A DNA stretch of 64,000 bases from Chaetoceros tenuissimus. Taxonomy: Eukaryota; Bacillariophyta; Thalassiosirophyceae; Chaetocerotales; Chaetocerotaceae. The DNA lies in NCBI GenBank assembly GCA_021927905.1, contig BLLK01000020.1:1240001-1304000 (forward strand), written 5' to 3'. The position numbers were made by a program, and so were the translations under genes. The notes beneath the pieces were generated by a model. That model ran no database searches and had not been told where the DNA came from. It saw only the letters and a program-made list of their open reading frames with translations. Positions 29,826 to 39,918 of the stretch are shown here, piece by piece (positions within the stretch are counted from its first letter, which is position 1; each line of letters opens with the position of its first letter).

Positions 29826-31202
29826 TCAACATTCAAATCGATGGGGAAGGTCTTCTGTAGTACTTTGAACAAGTCCAGTTGGTCGATAGAAGAAGGATCT
29901 ATCAAGGGATCCTCGAAAAAAACGTGTGTTTGCCACAAAGGACGACCAACTCGATATTTCAGCTCCAATGAATATTTTGCTTTCAACAGCTAAAAAGAAA
30001 TTTACAATTGCACCTGAAATAGCACTGTATGTGGAGTAATATGGATGATGAGTCTGTTGCACTAATTCTGATCCTGCTTCCATTACCCGTACTCTTCCAT
30101 TGTACATTCCTTTTTCCAACAAGTCATCCAACATATCTAAATTCTTTCGATTTAGCAACTGGTTGTTATATAAGCCCCACTCTTTCTTTGGGTCAACGGA
30201 TTTTTTATCGAAAGTTTCCATAACTTTTCGAGAAAACATGATTAGTACTGTATCTATAGGCGGCTCTGGATATTTCTCATAAATCAAGTCTAGTATTTTG
30301 TCCAATGTTAATACTCGAACGTCTGCACATATTTTTCTTTGTGCTAGCATATCAGGTTCGATACGGAGATGAATTGTCATGTATCCTTTTCCACTCTTTT
30401 CTTGATTCAAAGATAATACTTTTGCATCAATTATATCTTGCAAGAAGGGATGAGGTTTTAGAGCACCTTTTAAAATGGTTTTGTAGGCAAGTGCTTTGCT
30501 GCTATGCATATCTTTCGTCTTGACAAGTTGATTGAAGAAAACTTGAAATTTATTCTGTAGCTCTTTTGCCTTTTTACCAAGTGCATGTGGATGCGTTGTT
30601 TGTCCAAAAGTTTTACTATCTTGCTCATATACTTTTGCATCTCGATATGTTATTTCTTTCATTTCAAATATCAAGGGCGAGGTACTATCACTGTCTTTTT
30701 GCGTGCCATTGAGTACCTTTTGTTGAGTAGAAAATGTAAGTTCTACATCTTGACTTTCGTCAAAAGATGAAAATTTTGGTAACTGCGGATAGTATGAATT
30801 CCAGTGTAATACATCCCATAATCTCTTTGTTTCCATTGGCTCATCAGTTCCATATGTATCTTTCCATCGAACACTTTCTTCTATTATTTGTTTATAGTTA
30901 TTGTCCATTGCTACAAAGATCATTCCTATGAATCGCCACTGTTGGTTGCACAGACCAGCATAAAATTGACGGATATGAAAGGCCTTTTCTGCATCTTTGT
31001 ATGCTAATGGATTCAGAGATGCAGAAAGCTTCGACTCGTAGTCCTGTTGATAGGTAGCAGTCCAGATCGACGAGCCATGTGTAGAATCTTGATGATTTGG
31101 ACCACTAACAAGATTTTCATACGAAATCAACGAAAATGAGGAATATAAAATCACGCAACTGCATATCGTACTAGCAATTATGAAGATAGGCAGCAGCTTC
31201 AT
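29826..31202 (-). CDS. Plant-type protein O-fucosyltransferase (GT106-like), type II membrane
   Basis: 458 residues. One N-terminal membrane anchor (about 5-28) indicates a Golgi type II protein. IRQFYAGLCNQQWRFIGMIF corresponds to the GGLNQ-R-type nucleotide-binding start of the family. YMTIHLRIEPDMLAQR (about 271-286) is the hallmark HLR-x-E-x-DM motif of plant O-fucosyltransferases. IFIGAEISSWSSFVANTRFF (about 411-430) matches their C-terminal sugar-nucleotide motif. Donor is probably GDP-fucose; the acceptor is unknown. The GDP-fucose-pathway enzyme GMD lies about 6 kb away. Confidence 0.72.
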   Translation of the reverse strand: MKLLPIFIIASTICSCVILYSSFSLISYENLVSGPNHQDSTHGSSIWTATYQQDYESKLSASLNPLAYKDAEKAFHIRQFYAGLCNQQWRFIGMIFVAMDNNYKQIIEESVRWKDTYGTDEPMETKRLWDVLHWNSYYPQLPKFSSFDESQDVELTFSTQQKVLNGTQKDSDSTSPLIFEMKEITYRDAKVYEQDSKTFGQTTHPHALGKKAKELQNKFQVFFNQLVKTKDMHSSKALAYKTILKGALKPHPFLQDIIDAKVLSLNQEKSGKGYMTIHLRIEPDMLAQRKICADVRVLTLDKILDLIYEKYPEPPIDTVLIMFSRKVMETFDKKSVDPKKEWGLYNNQLLNRKNLDMLDDLLEKGMYNGRVRVMEAGSELVQQTHHPYYSTYSAISGAIVNFFLAVESKIFIGAEISSWSSFVANTRFFRGSLDRSFFYRPTGLVQSTTEDLPHRFEC

Positions 31203-31315
31203 ATCATCTGTTTGGGCTTGATTTTCTATTGCTTTGGACTACACACTTCCAATTTCAATTCTAGAAAAAAGAAAGATGTTGTTAGGGGATAGGGGATGAG
31301 ATGAATGATGAGAAC

Positions 31316-31645
31316 AGGACCCCTGTCCCACCATATGGTTTTGCCGTAAGCCAGCTGCAACCGACGAGAGCCGACAGAACTGGATGGGGGCATCCAGCCA
31401 ACCGACGGTCAGGCTTCACGGATAGATGCCCCCATCCACTCTTCGTTGTTGAGGCCCACTGGCCACACGGTAAGGTATGGTTTTGTTACTGTTTTGTTAC
31501 TAACAGAGTATGCCTAGCTACAAGAAAATTTCTTGAGCTAGGGGGCATCCAGCGTGACGTCAGCACTTAACAAATCGACCGACGAGAGCCTACACAACTG
31601 GATGCCACCATCGACCCTTCGTTGCGTAACTGGGACAGGGGTCCT
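31316..31645. mobile_element. hAT-like MITE, complete (15-bp TIRs, 8-bp target duplication)
   Basis: A 330-bp element bounded by perfect 15-bp inverted repeats AGGACCCCTGTCCCA (31316-31330) and TGGGACAGGGGTCCT (31631-31645). It is flanked on both sides by ATGAGAAC (31308-31315 and 31646-31653), a perfect 8-bp target-site duplication as made by hAT-superfamily transposases. Inside, TGGATGGGGGCATC (31381-31394) and GATGCCCCCATCCA (31425-31438) can form a hairpin. It has no transposase, so it is a nonautonomous element mobilised in trans. Perfect ends suggest recent insertion. It lies between the fucosyltransferase and PDK1-like promoters. Confidence 0.9.
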
Positions 31646-31801
31646 ATGAGAACCCTCTCGCCGAATTTTTCGATAGGGGAAAGGGGTATAAGTAAAGCGA
31701 ACAATCATCTTGTAATAAGGGGGAAGCGAAAAGTCTCTAACTTGGCACATTCATTCATTCATCTTTCATCTTTTCACTACAATTTCTATTCTCATATTCA
31801 T

Positions 31802-31835
31802 ATGATCACAGACGGCTAGTATGATGATACGATGA
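31802..31835 (+). promoter_or_regulatory. Two upstream mini-ORFs before the PDK1-like start
   Basis: ATG at 31802 gives five codons then TAG (31802-31819); ATG at 31821 gives MMIR then TGA (31821-31835). The second stop overlaps the main ATG (31832) as ATGA. If in the 5' UTR, these would impose re-initiation control on the kinase. Transcript start unknown. Confidence 0.45.
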
Positions 31836-32971
31836 AACCAAGGCCCTACTCTAAGTGCGATTTCAGTTTTGGAGCTGTCATCGGAAGGGGACTCTTTGGA
31901 AATGTCTATCACGCTCAACCAGCTAAAGACAGTAATGGTCTGATTGTTCTTCCTCGTGATGTAGCAATCAAAGTGATGGACAAACATGATATTCTCAAAC
32001 GAAAACAGTCCCAAAAGATTCTTAGAGAACGCAAGATCTTGACTAAATTTTCCCAGTCTGCAATGATTAATGCCTCTTTGGTGCCAAATCTCTTCATGTC
32101 TTTTGTAGATGAAGCAAATTTATACCTAGTAATGGAGCTTGGTAACTTCGGCACATTGGCTTCATATATAGAGAGTCGACAAGAGAAAGCACATTTATCA
32201 TCACAAACTGGACTTAGTTGGACAGAAGTAGCATTTTTCAGCATCAAAATATTGGATTGCATAGAATTCATGCATCGGCATTCAATTATTCACTGCGATC
32301 TTAAACCTGAAAATATTTTAATATGCGATCGACAAGGTTTACTCAAAGTTATAGATTTTGGATGTGCTATAGATCTTAATGAAGGTGCTACTTCTTCGAT
32401 CGACTTTGATGGTACCAGTGATTATCTTAGTCCAGAAGTGCTCAAAGGAAATGAATCTATAGATGATTCGCTTGAAGAAGAATTCAAGAATCAAAAGAGC
32501 AGTAATTCCAAGTTACCAACGTTTCAATGGGAATATGTAAAAGGAATAGATATATGGGCATTTGGCTGCATTCTATACTATTTGTACTCTGGGAATTCAC
32601 CATTCCATTCCGATTCTGACTATAATACGTTTGAAAAAATCATCACTTACGCCAAGACAGAAGGAGATCAAGATGCTATCGCCATGGCTGTTTCGCAAGA
32701 GGATTGTCACACAGACGTATTTGATGATTTCAGAGATCTCGTGTGCCAGTTGATCAGACCACATCCTAAGCAAAGGCTAGGCGTCATATCATTTGATGAG
32801 CAAAGTCTACGGTATGATGCAATACGATCGCACGATTTCCATACAAAACATTCATTCATCACCGACGGAGTCGTTCTAAATCAAGTGTCTTCTCAGATCC
32901 ATCAAGATGTTAGATCAACCAACTCTCGACTAATACATGGTTCGAAACTTCCTTTTGACTTTTTTGAATAG
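31832..32971 (+). CDS. PDK1-like AGC protein kinase
   Basis: 379 residues, essentially one kinase domain. Gly loop GRGLFGNVYHA (about 15-25), ATP-binding Lys in VAIKVMDKHDI, catalytic loop HCDLKPENIL (about 150; HCD in place of HRD), Mg-binding VIDFGCA, and the activation segment ending FDGTSDYLSPEVL, the SPE variant typical of PDK1, which phosphorylates activation loops of other AGC kinases. The insertion of about 30 charged residues after the APE region is unusual. No PH domain follows, although one is usual in animal and plant PDK1; the protein ends 50 residues past the kinase core. Cytosolic. Confidence 0.75.
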   Translation: MKPRPYSKCDFSFGAVIGRGLFGNVYHAQPAKDSNGLIVLPRDVAIKVMDKHDILKRKQSQKILRERKILTKFSQSAMINASLVPNLFMSFVDEANLYLVMELGNFGTLASYIESRQEKAHLSSQTGLSWTEVAFFSIKILDCIEFMHRHSIIHCDLKPENILICDRQGLLKVIDFGCAIDLNEGATSSIDFDGTSDYLSPEVLKGNESIDDSLEEEFKNQKSSNSKLPTFQWEYVKGIDIWAFGCILYYLYSGNSPFHSDSDYNTFEKIITYAKTEGDQDAIAMAVSQEDCHTDVFDDFRDLVCQLIRPHPKQRLGVISFDEQSLRYDAIRSHDFHTKHSFITDGVVLNQVSSQIHQDVRSTNSRLIHGSKLPFDFFE

Positions 32972-33039
32972 AAACTCTTGAGATGATATTTTTATTACAT
33001 ATACATTATACATTTATATAAAGAACTTTCGAGATTTTT

Positions 33040-34893
33040 CTAAAGATTAAGACCAATGCCACAAGTGACAGGACAGTTTGCTCGTGTCACAAAGTTTCTG
33101 CATCTTTTCTTTGGTCTCTTAGAAGCCCAATTACAACTCTTGAGATTTCCATTAGGAAGCTGATACCCTCCAACTGTATCATATGGTGCACATACTGTGC
33201 CACAAGTTACAGGGCAGAGTGCAGTGACTGCTGAAGTACATCTTCCATCTGTATCAAAACTCACCCATTTACATTGACGATCGATGCCATCCACCGAAAA
33301 TCTCTTGTCACTATCCTGACAAGCAGGGATTGGATCATTGTCTGCTGAAGTGCCTCCTCCGCATACACAACACGCTTCATTTGCCGTTTTGCCTCCAAAA
33401 ATATCATTTGCGAAATCATCTCCGTGTTCAATACAGCGATTATCAGATGCATACCAAGCACAATTATACTGAGGTCCATCTGAATCATACCATCCAATCG
33501 GTGAATCTGTGCACTGTGAAAATGAACCACCTCCACACTTGCAGCAGGCTTGATTTGCTGTCAGTCCATCGGTTCCAGGAAATTTGTCTCCGTAATCTTG
33601 ACAATTTGTATCTTCAGCATACCAAGCGCAATCGTAATCAGGCCCATCTTCGTCATACCAACCAACTGGTGTATCAACACATTGATCATCTGGAGGTTGT
33701 GGTGGATTTACCAAACAGTAAGAGGGCTTAGGGGTTGAATGATCACTACAAATGACATTTATAATCCATCCATATCTCGCTGCAACTCTTGCATAAACAC
33801 CGGGATAACGAGAGTCGGCACAACCTGTAATTGACATAGATAAAAAAATTAATTGGTTTCAATTTGTAATCCTTAATCAGAAATGAAATCAATACTTACC
33901 AATTCCCCACGAAACAACTCCTACAAGTCTGGCATCGGACTGATCATATAAAGGCCCGCCACTATCGCCTTGGCACGAGTCTTGACCTATCACAAAAACA
34001 AGGGAAGGAATTCAAAGTGTGAGCGTTGAACCTTCGTGCATAAAAATTGAATAGGAATGTAACAGACCTGGATCAGCAGTACACATCATTTCAGTACCGG
34101 TGATGCTTCCTCCGTAGTTTGAATTGCATCTTGCATTTGTCACATATTTGGTGTCAACTTCCTGTAATCTAGTTGGATATTCTCTATCATCTGTGAGCAA
34201 ATTTCCAAATCCAATAGGAAACATATTCGGTCTGCCGTTTGCATATTGAAGAGAGTTTGAGTCGTCTAGAGTAACTGGTGTCGTGGACACTCTTCGATTC
34301 AATTTCACCAGAGCAAAGTCGTATGCTGATGAATCTTTATCATACTTTGGATCTATTACAACCCGAGTATAGCCTACTCTTTCTCTTGACTGACCACAAT
34401 TGTCATCAACTGAACCTCGTCGCTGACATAGGGCCCCAATTTCCCATCCTTGGCCTGCGAACCCATCATCAACACAATGTGCTGCAGTCAAGACCCATTC
34501 CGGAGCAACGAGGGATCCACCACAGCCAGCCCAACCCCAACCACTGGTATATACCATCTTGGCAAACCATGGATATTTGCCCCTTGCAACATCTACTCCA
34601 TTGATAATCCTTTGTTCTAAATCAGGTTCTCTTTCGTCTTTTATTTTTTCGTACCAAGCTTTACATATCGGAAAGTTCTTATTGTCTGGCTTTCTACAGA
34701 CACACTGATGGTGGTCTTTGTTATTACCATCACTGCAGTCTACTGGTGTGATCAATAATGATCTATTCACATCATCACCATCAAAGTCAGAAACATTCAA
34801 CTCTGTGTAACCATCATCTTGTGAAATGACTTCTGCAATATTTTGTTGAGCCAAGCATATGGCTGCAACAACTGCCACATTTTTCCACTGCAT
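33040..34893 (-). CDS. Secreted trypsin-like protease with cysteine-rich tail (3 exons)
   Basis: CDS is complement(join(33040..33824, 33900..33986, 34068..34893)), 565 residues; both introns are phase 1 (donors GTCTGT and GTAAGT). Signal peptide, propeptide, then activation at IINGVD (about 97). His in TAAHC, Asp in YDFALVKL, and Ser in CQGDSGGPL (exon 2), with an Asp six residues before the Ser, giving trypsin specificity. After the protease, two repeats of about 55 residues (GWYDxDGPxYxCAWYAxD...CCxCGGG) and two ShK-like CPVTCG units follow. Such tails often anchor or present secreted proteases. It converges on the PDK1-like gene with 68 bp between. Confidence 0.88.
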
Positions 34894-35303
34894 ATTACTT
34901 TTTTTTTTAGCGATATAAATAATGCATACGATTAATTTTTCTGGATGCCTTTGTGTAAGGTTTTGAAGAGGAATGAGGTCGCTGAGACGTTGGTTTAAAG
35001 ATTTTTACGGTGCGCAGACTTCCTTGGAATCGTGTAAAGACATGGAGCGTCCAAAATACTGCTGCCATGAAGTGAAATTAAACCATTTTAGACGTATATT
35101 TACTATTATAGTGATGTCAAAGGTCTTTTTGAATCCGCTTTTTTCTTTTTCACCCCTTCTCATTTCTCATCACCTATGCACGATTGTTCATGTTATCTTC
35201 TGCGTTCTATAAAAGAAATGAATGTTGGAAAGTCCTATTCAAAGTGTTTTTAAAAGCAATGAAGATGGCTATACTGTCTGAAAGATATTATATTTTGCTT
35301 TCT
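34894..35303. other. Intergenic, nothing recognised
   Basis: 410 bp between the protease start and the 3' end of the next kinase, both on the minus strand. AT-rich with a T9 run at about 34900; no coding or RNA feature seen. Confidence 0.3.
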
Positions 35304-36843
35304 CTAAGATGAAGATGACTGCAAGACTCCATCTAGCGTGCTGTACATCTCCTCCATCGTCGGCCTCTTCTCTGGATCATTATTCCATCCACTCTTGAAC
35401 AACACCTGGCGTATATCCTTTGGCATATTCTTCTTGATACGAGGCCTTAGTCTCTTCTCGTGCACTTTCAAGAGGTCATCGCTTGTAAAGCCTGCATATG
35501 GCTCCTCTAAATGAAGCACAAACCACGCAACCAATGCAAATGAATAAACATCAGCTGGTAGTCCATACAAGGTAGAAGTCGCAACTTCAGGCGACATGTA
35601 CCTCATGGTTCCGATTCTCTTTGTACCGTAGTATTTGTTGTTTCCTTTTTTAGATAGATCTTCTTTGAGTTCTTTACATGTTCCGAAGTCGAAGAGTTTG
35701 ATAGTTCCATTTTCGTCTTCTCCCATGTTTTGAGGCTTCAAATCACGATGAAGTATGCTATGGGAGTGTGTATAGAATGCCGAAGAATCAGGTGAAATGG
35801 AGTAAAGAATACTTATGGTGAGTATGTTGCTTATAGACAAATGGAAGACGCGAAATACAGCAAAAACAATGCTAATTAGCGATGATGACAAACACTTACG
35901 AATGGGAGTGTAGATATCTCACAGCCGCGGCAATCTGCCTCGAGATATTGATACGATTATTGAACTCATATCTCAGCTCGATCTTGGTTTGTATCTTGTC
36001 CATTTTCTCACCATACTTGTTGACGCCAATACTTTTCATTCTTCGTCTTTGGAATCGACACTTCTTGATGACTTCGGCCAAGGTACAGGATACTCTCTCA
36101 ATGACAATGAAGAATGAAGGAGAGCCTGGTTCTCCTCCAGTAGATAGTAGATTGACGATGTTTGGATGTGAGAGCCTCGCTAGGAAGTGGGCTTCTATGG
36201 TCAGATCTACAAGTCCAGATATCTTGGTTGATCGACTGAGGTCATATTTGAGTGTCTTCATGGCGTATGAGTTTTCTCCTGTGGATGATAGCTGGGATGC
36301 CAGCGAAGATCTACGACTATGACCAGTGCTCAATTTTGAGGAAGGTTTAGATGTTGATGTGCTATCTTTCTCGTTATCATCTTGGACATAGTTCTCGATA
36401 TCGAAATCTTCAATGGGGCAGTAGTATTCTCGAACCTCACTGAATGCTCCAGAGCCAATGATATCTCCGACGCTTTTTACTGAAAACAAAAGTTAAATTG
36501 AATAAAAACACTTTAGATGAGATAACTGAAAGTCAAGTTGCAAATATACCCCATATTAATTATTGTTGCATTACTTACCACTACCGTGATGGCTAATGTT
36601 GCCTCTACTTGTACAGTTGCCTGGCAGAATGATATCATTTTCGTCATCTTCATGTGCTATTAAGAATATACTTGATGAAATAGAAATTCTCTTGACTGCA
36701 CTTTTACACTTCTCTTTGATGATATCACTATCCTTCGCACAAGCTACTGGAACGTCTTTATCGAGATCGCAAAACTTTTGATGAAAAGAAGAGTTCAATA
36801 GTTCTATAGTAGCAGAATTAGTTCTTTCTACAGTAGATGCCAT
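35304..36843 (-). CDS. Ser/Thr or dual protein kinase (3 exons)
   Basis: CDS is complement(join(35304..35757, 35900..36479, 36579..36843)), 432 residues; introns of 142 bp (phase 2) and 99 bp (phase 1). The kinase starts in exon 2 with IIGSGAFSEVRE, Lys in YAMKTLKYD, and Glu in TIEAHFLARL. The exon 2-3 join restores HSHSILHRDLKPQN, the catalytic loop. DFG is KLFDFGTCKE and the activation segment ends GTMRYMSPEVA. The GTCK and MSPEV pattern resembles the MLK/TKL-like kinases abundant in diatoms. An insertion (about 112-160) is Ser/Thr-rich. The first 88 residues have no domain. Substrate unknown. Confidence 0.85.
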
Positions 36844-37329
36844 TGCAAGTATAAATATGAATGGATGCAGTGAATCTTATATTATCGCTTTGGATTGGTG
36901 TTGGTTCGTTGATTGGTTACACATTAGTATGCATCCTACTGTTCCGGAACTTCTGCATTACTTCAAGTATATTCCACTGTTCTCACTTGTATGGTTGGGG
37001 CTTGGGATGACCACGTGTGAATAAGACAACACTTGCGTCATCTATTTGGCCTGAAAATATGCTATAATTATCATTTCGGAGTATTTGGTAAGACAAATCT
37101 AACACGTGGTGGTACCTACCGAGTATGGATGAAGTATGAAAATGCAAATCAAGATTGGAAAGAACAATTCTTCCACAAATTTTGAATTCATGTAAGAAAA
37201 GTTTGAATACAATAAGAATCGAATTAATTTTATTTTACAACAATACGAAAAAACAATGTTTCTTTCTTATAATATTTAGACAGTCCTGAGTCCAGTAGAC
37301 GGTGACTTCAAATAATCCTTTTTTCAAAA
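36844..37329. promoter_or_regulatory. Divergent intergenic region
   Basis: 486 bp between a minus-strand and a plus-strand start. It includes CACGTGTG (about 37013-37020) and AACACGTGGTGG (about 37101-37112), two G-box-like CACGTG cores, potential bZIP/bHLH sites. Nothing coding. Confidence 0.35.
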
Positions 37330-37989
37330 ATGAACGAAATCAGTGAGATCATCGAATCACTGCCTGTTTCAAAGCAACTGAATGCGCATTCTAAGAAGCA
37401 TGAACTAACATTGGAGATTCCAAAACCATGCATCATTGCCCAAAGGAATGTAATTCGAAACGACGACAGGTCCAATTCTTTCCACAAAAGTAGTGAAGAT
37501 TCAGCTCATTCGAATCTCATTCATATTGCAAAAGTAATCCAGGTTTGTGCACAGGGAGTAACCACAGGGTTAAGCATCGGGATCACCATTTTGCTTTTCA
37601 ATCCTAGCCAAGAATTTCGAATTGATGTCTCCAAGTTGTTGATGGCGGAGCAAACAATATTATTTCTAAATGTGGGATGTCTAACTAGTTCCTTCATTCA
37701 ACTGAGTTCAAAAATGAACAGAGAAGATGCATTCAAACTAAACATGCTGAAGGATATTTCTACACTGATTTGCGCTAGTCTTTATTGGATTTGTATGCTT
37801 CTTCAATTTCTACATCTTCGAATTTTGGTATTGGAAAAGTACAATGGTGACTCTTCTACTATGTCAACCCTAGGACCAATCGATTTACAGGCAACAAATG
37901 CATTTCATGTTTCTAAATCAGTTTTGTTAGCGATTTCATGGGTGCTTTCTTCCATGAAGAGAGTTTATAGCTTTCAAGAAGATGTATAG
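37330..37989 (+). CDS. Unknown four-helix membrane protein
   Basis: 219 residues, not recognised. Four likely membrane segments: about 75-95 (GVTTGLSIGITILLF), 105-125, 140-162 (LICASLYWICMLLQFLH) and 195-210. The soluble N-terminus (1-65) is polar. No signal peptide or catalytic motif. Similar in style to the next gene at 38390 (polar N-terminus, 3-4 helices), though without clear sequence similarity. Confidence 0.5.
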   Translation: MNEISEIIESLPVSKQLNAHSKKHELTLEIPKPCIIAQRNVIRNDDRSNSFHKSSEDSAHSNLIHIAKVIQVCAQGVTTGLSIGITILLFNPSQEFRIDVSKLLMAEQTILFLNVGCLTSSFIQLSSKMNREDAFKLNMLKDISTLICASLYWICMLLQFLHLRILVLEKYNGDSSTMSTLGPIDLQATNAFHVSKSVLLAISWVLSSMKRVYSFQEDV

Positions 37990-38389
37990 TTGATGATGGC
38001 TGATGGCTTTTTGTTCGGCGAAAATGTTGTGGGAAGATGGTGAATGGTGATTGGTGATTGGTATTAAAACTATTTTCAATACCGTAGTGTCTCCTTCAGG
38101 TTTTCATCCGGTACAGGGAAGAAGGAGAAGGCACAAAAAGACAAAAGACTAAACAGAAAACGGACATTTCAGAACATTCAAGGGGTCGACTTATCGACTT
38201 ATCTTCAGTATGCGTACCCATGCCAAGTGAAAGTACAAATCCATAAGTTTGGTTAATACCTTCTTGATCTTGCTTTGGAATAATACAATAATACAATTCA
38301 TCACCGTCTATATTTTAAGATATTAAAGTAAATTTGAGCGGTGGAGAATAGACGAAGACATCTTATCTTAGCCCATTGGAACAATCAAA
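37990..38389. other. Intergenic, nothing recognised
   Basis: 400 bp between two plus-strand genes. It contains a short GGTGAATGGTGATTGGTGATTGG tandem-like stretch at about 38038-38060 and otherwise no feature. Confidence 0.3.
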
Positions 38390-39364
38390 ATGTTACACTC
38401 AGAACAAAATGCAAAAGAACAAATAATAATTAAAAGGCAATCAATCGTATCAGATCAGGAATCTGACACAGATCATTCCACTGCTGATAGTGATGTAGAA
38501 GATCAGGTAACAAATGATTCAAACGAATCTAGTCAAGGCTACAGCAGTACCAGTGACGCTGACGAGCCATTAGCTCTTGATCAGGAAGAAGAAAACACAA
38601 CTGTATTCAAGAGAGATGTCGATACCTCTACTTCTCCCGCATCATCTCAACCAAAGCGTCAAAGGATATTGTCATCATGGGATCGAAAGAAAATCTTGAC
38701 GCAGACCGCTTCCGGTGATTTCATGTACAAGTTTTGTCCTGTATTGAATAAGGAACAACAGTATAAAGTCGAGTACTCTCTACCATTGGTCATTCCTGTA
38801 TGGTTTGCACTTGCAAATCTAACAAAGGTTGCTTTTTACTGGGGTTTCGTTATAGTCATAGGCCATACTATCGAAACTTATTTGACTTCATTCGGTCCAT
38901 CATCTGATCCAAATACCAAAGTGTTTGACGCCATGTCACATCACATGATGGATTGTTTTTGGTTACAGACCCTTATTACTGGAATGGTAATCAAGCCTGA
39001 ATTATTTGCAACCTCTGAATTCAAGGTTTACTTAATAGCTGCTCTCACAACTATACTACTCCCAATTTATTTGAGCGTGTCCTACAAAACATATTACTGT
39101 ATGAACACGAATGTCAAAGAAAAAAGTCCTATGAAAGATTCCACCATTGGTCAACATGTCCAGTCCTGCTTTTTATGGTATGGTACTGCTGCAGTGTTAC
39201 TTTGTTTGGGATATGAATCTTCTCTATTCGTATATGGAGGGGTGGTTGCTTTAAATGTGTCACCTTTTGTACTGACCAAGAATTTTTTGAGGACCTTTGA
39301 TGATTTGAAAGAAGTTGACACAGAAACTGCTGATTTGTCCAGTGAAAGTACACCACTTCTTTAG
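38390..39364 (+). CDS. Unknown multi-helix membrane protein
   Basis: 324 residues, not recognised. The first 115 residues are acidic and Ser-rich, ending in a basic PKRQR patch. Hydrophobic segments lie at about 135-165, 185-205, 213-233 and 255-285. The C-terminus ends ESTPLL, an acidic-dileucine-like signal (E-x-x-P-L-L) used for sorting to vacuole or lysosome-related compartments in plants and animals. A vacuolar location is therefore possible. No family named. Confidence 0.5.
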   Translation: MLHSEQNAKEQIIIKRQSIVSDQESDTDHSTADSDVEDQVTNDSNESSQGYSSTSDADEPLALDQEEENTTVFKRDVDTSTSPASSQPKRQRILSSWDRKKILTQTASGDFMYKFCPVLNKEQQYKVEYSLPLVIPVWFALANLTKVAFYWGFVIVIGHTIETYLTSFGPSSDPNTKVFDAMSHHMMDCFWLQTLITGMVIKPELFATSEFKVYLIAALTTILLPIYLSVSYKTYYCMNTNVKEKSPMKDSTIGQHVQSCFLWYGTAAVLLCLGYESSLFVYGGVVALNVSPFVLTKNFLRTFDDLKEVDTETADLSSESTPLL

Positions 39365-39918
39365 AATTCAGAATATAGCGACTTCACTATAAAAAAATGC
39401 ATATGATATGAAATGATTGATGTTCAAAAACTTAAAAAGAATTATTCCTTTCTTGAATGTTTAGTATTACAAATATATAACTGAATTAAATTCTTCATAA
39501 TGTAGGCGTGAACCGCTGTTTTCCAAATATGGTGTGTGTTCATGTACAATTGGAATGATATTTCTCCTAAACAGTTTGGCACCCTTTACTCCTTCCTCAA
39601 TTCAGATATTCTTGTGCTACTATTATTTCACCTAATGATCTCATGTTGTTATTCCTGTTTCAAAAAAGCTAGCCAGTTATATTCTATTTCCTATTCTTCG
39701 CGGCATTGCTATGTTATACAATTGCACAATCGTTGTGCGTTTTTCTATTATTACTATCTCGTTGTTTTTGCTACTGTTGTTGTGTGTTGTATTGTGTGGT
39801 ATCTGTTAATCTTACATCTTGATGGGTCTTTGGATGTGGATTTTTATGTACAAAAATGGGTGAGTGCTGTGTGCAGTTCAATGGTGAGTGCGATGTGTGG
39901 TGGCACCCTCTCGTAAGT
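39365..39918. other. Convergent intergenic region
   Basis: 554 bp between 3' ends. Rich in T and GT (TTGTTGTGTGTTGTATTGTG, about 39776-39795). A 126-codon frame across it is compositionally biased (Tyr/Ser/Leu) and not supported. Confidence 0.3.

Noticed and set aside
39536-39916. 126-codon plus-strand frame between convergent genes
   Set aside because: Tyr/Ser/Leu-rich through local GT/AT bias, no conserved motif, overlaps the MYB 3' region.
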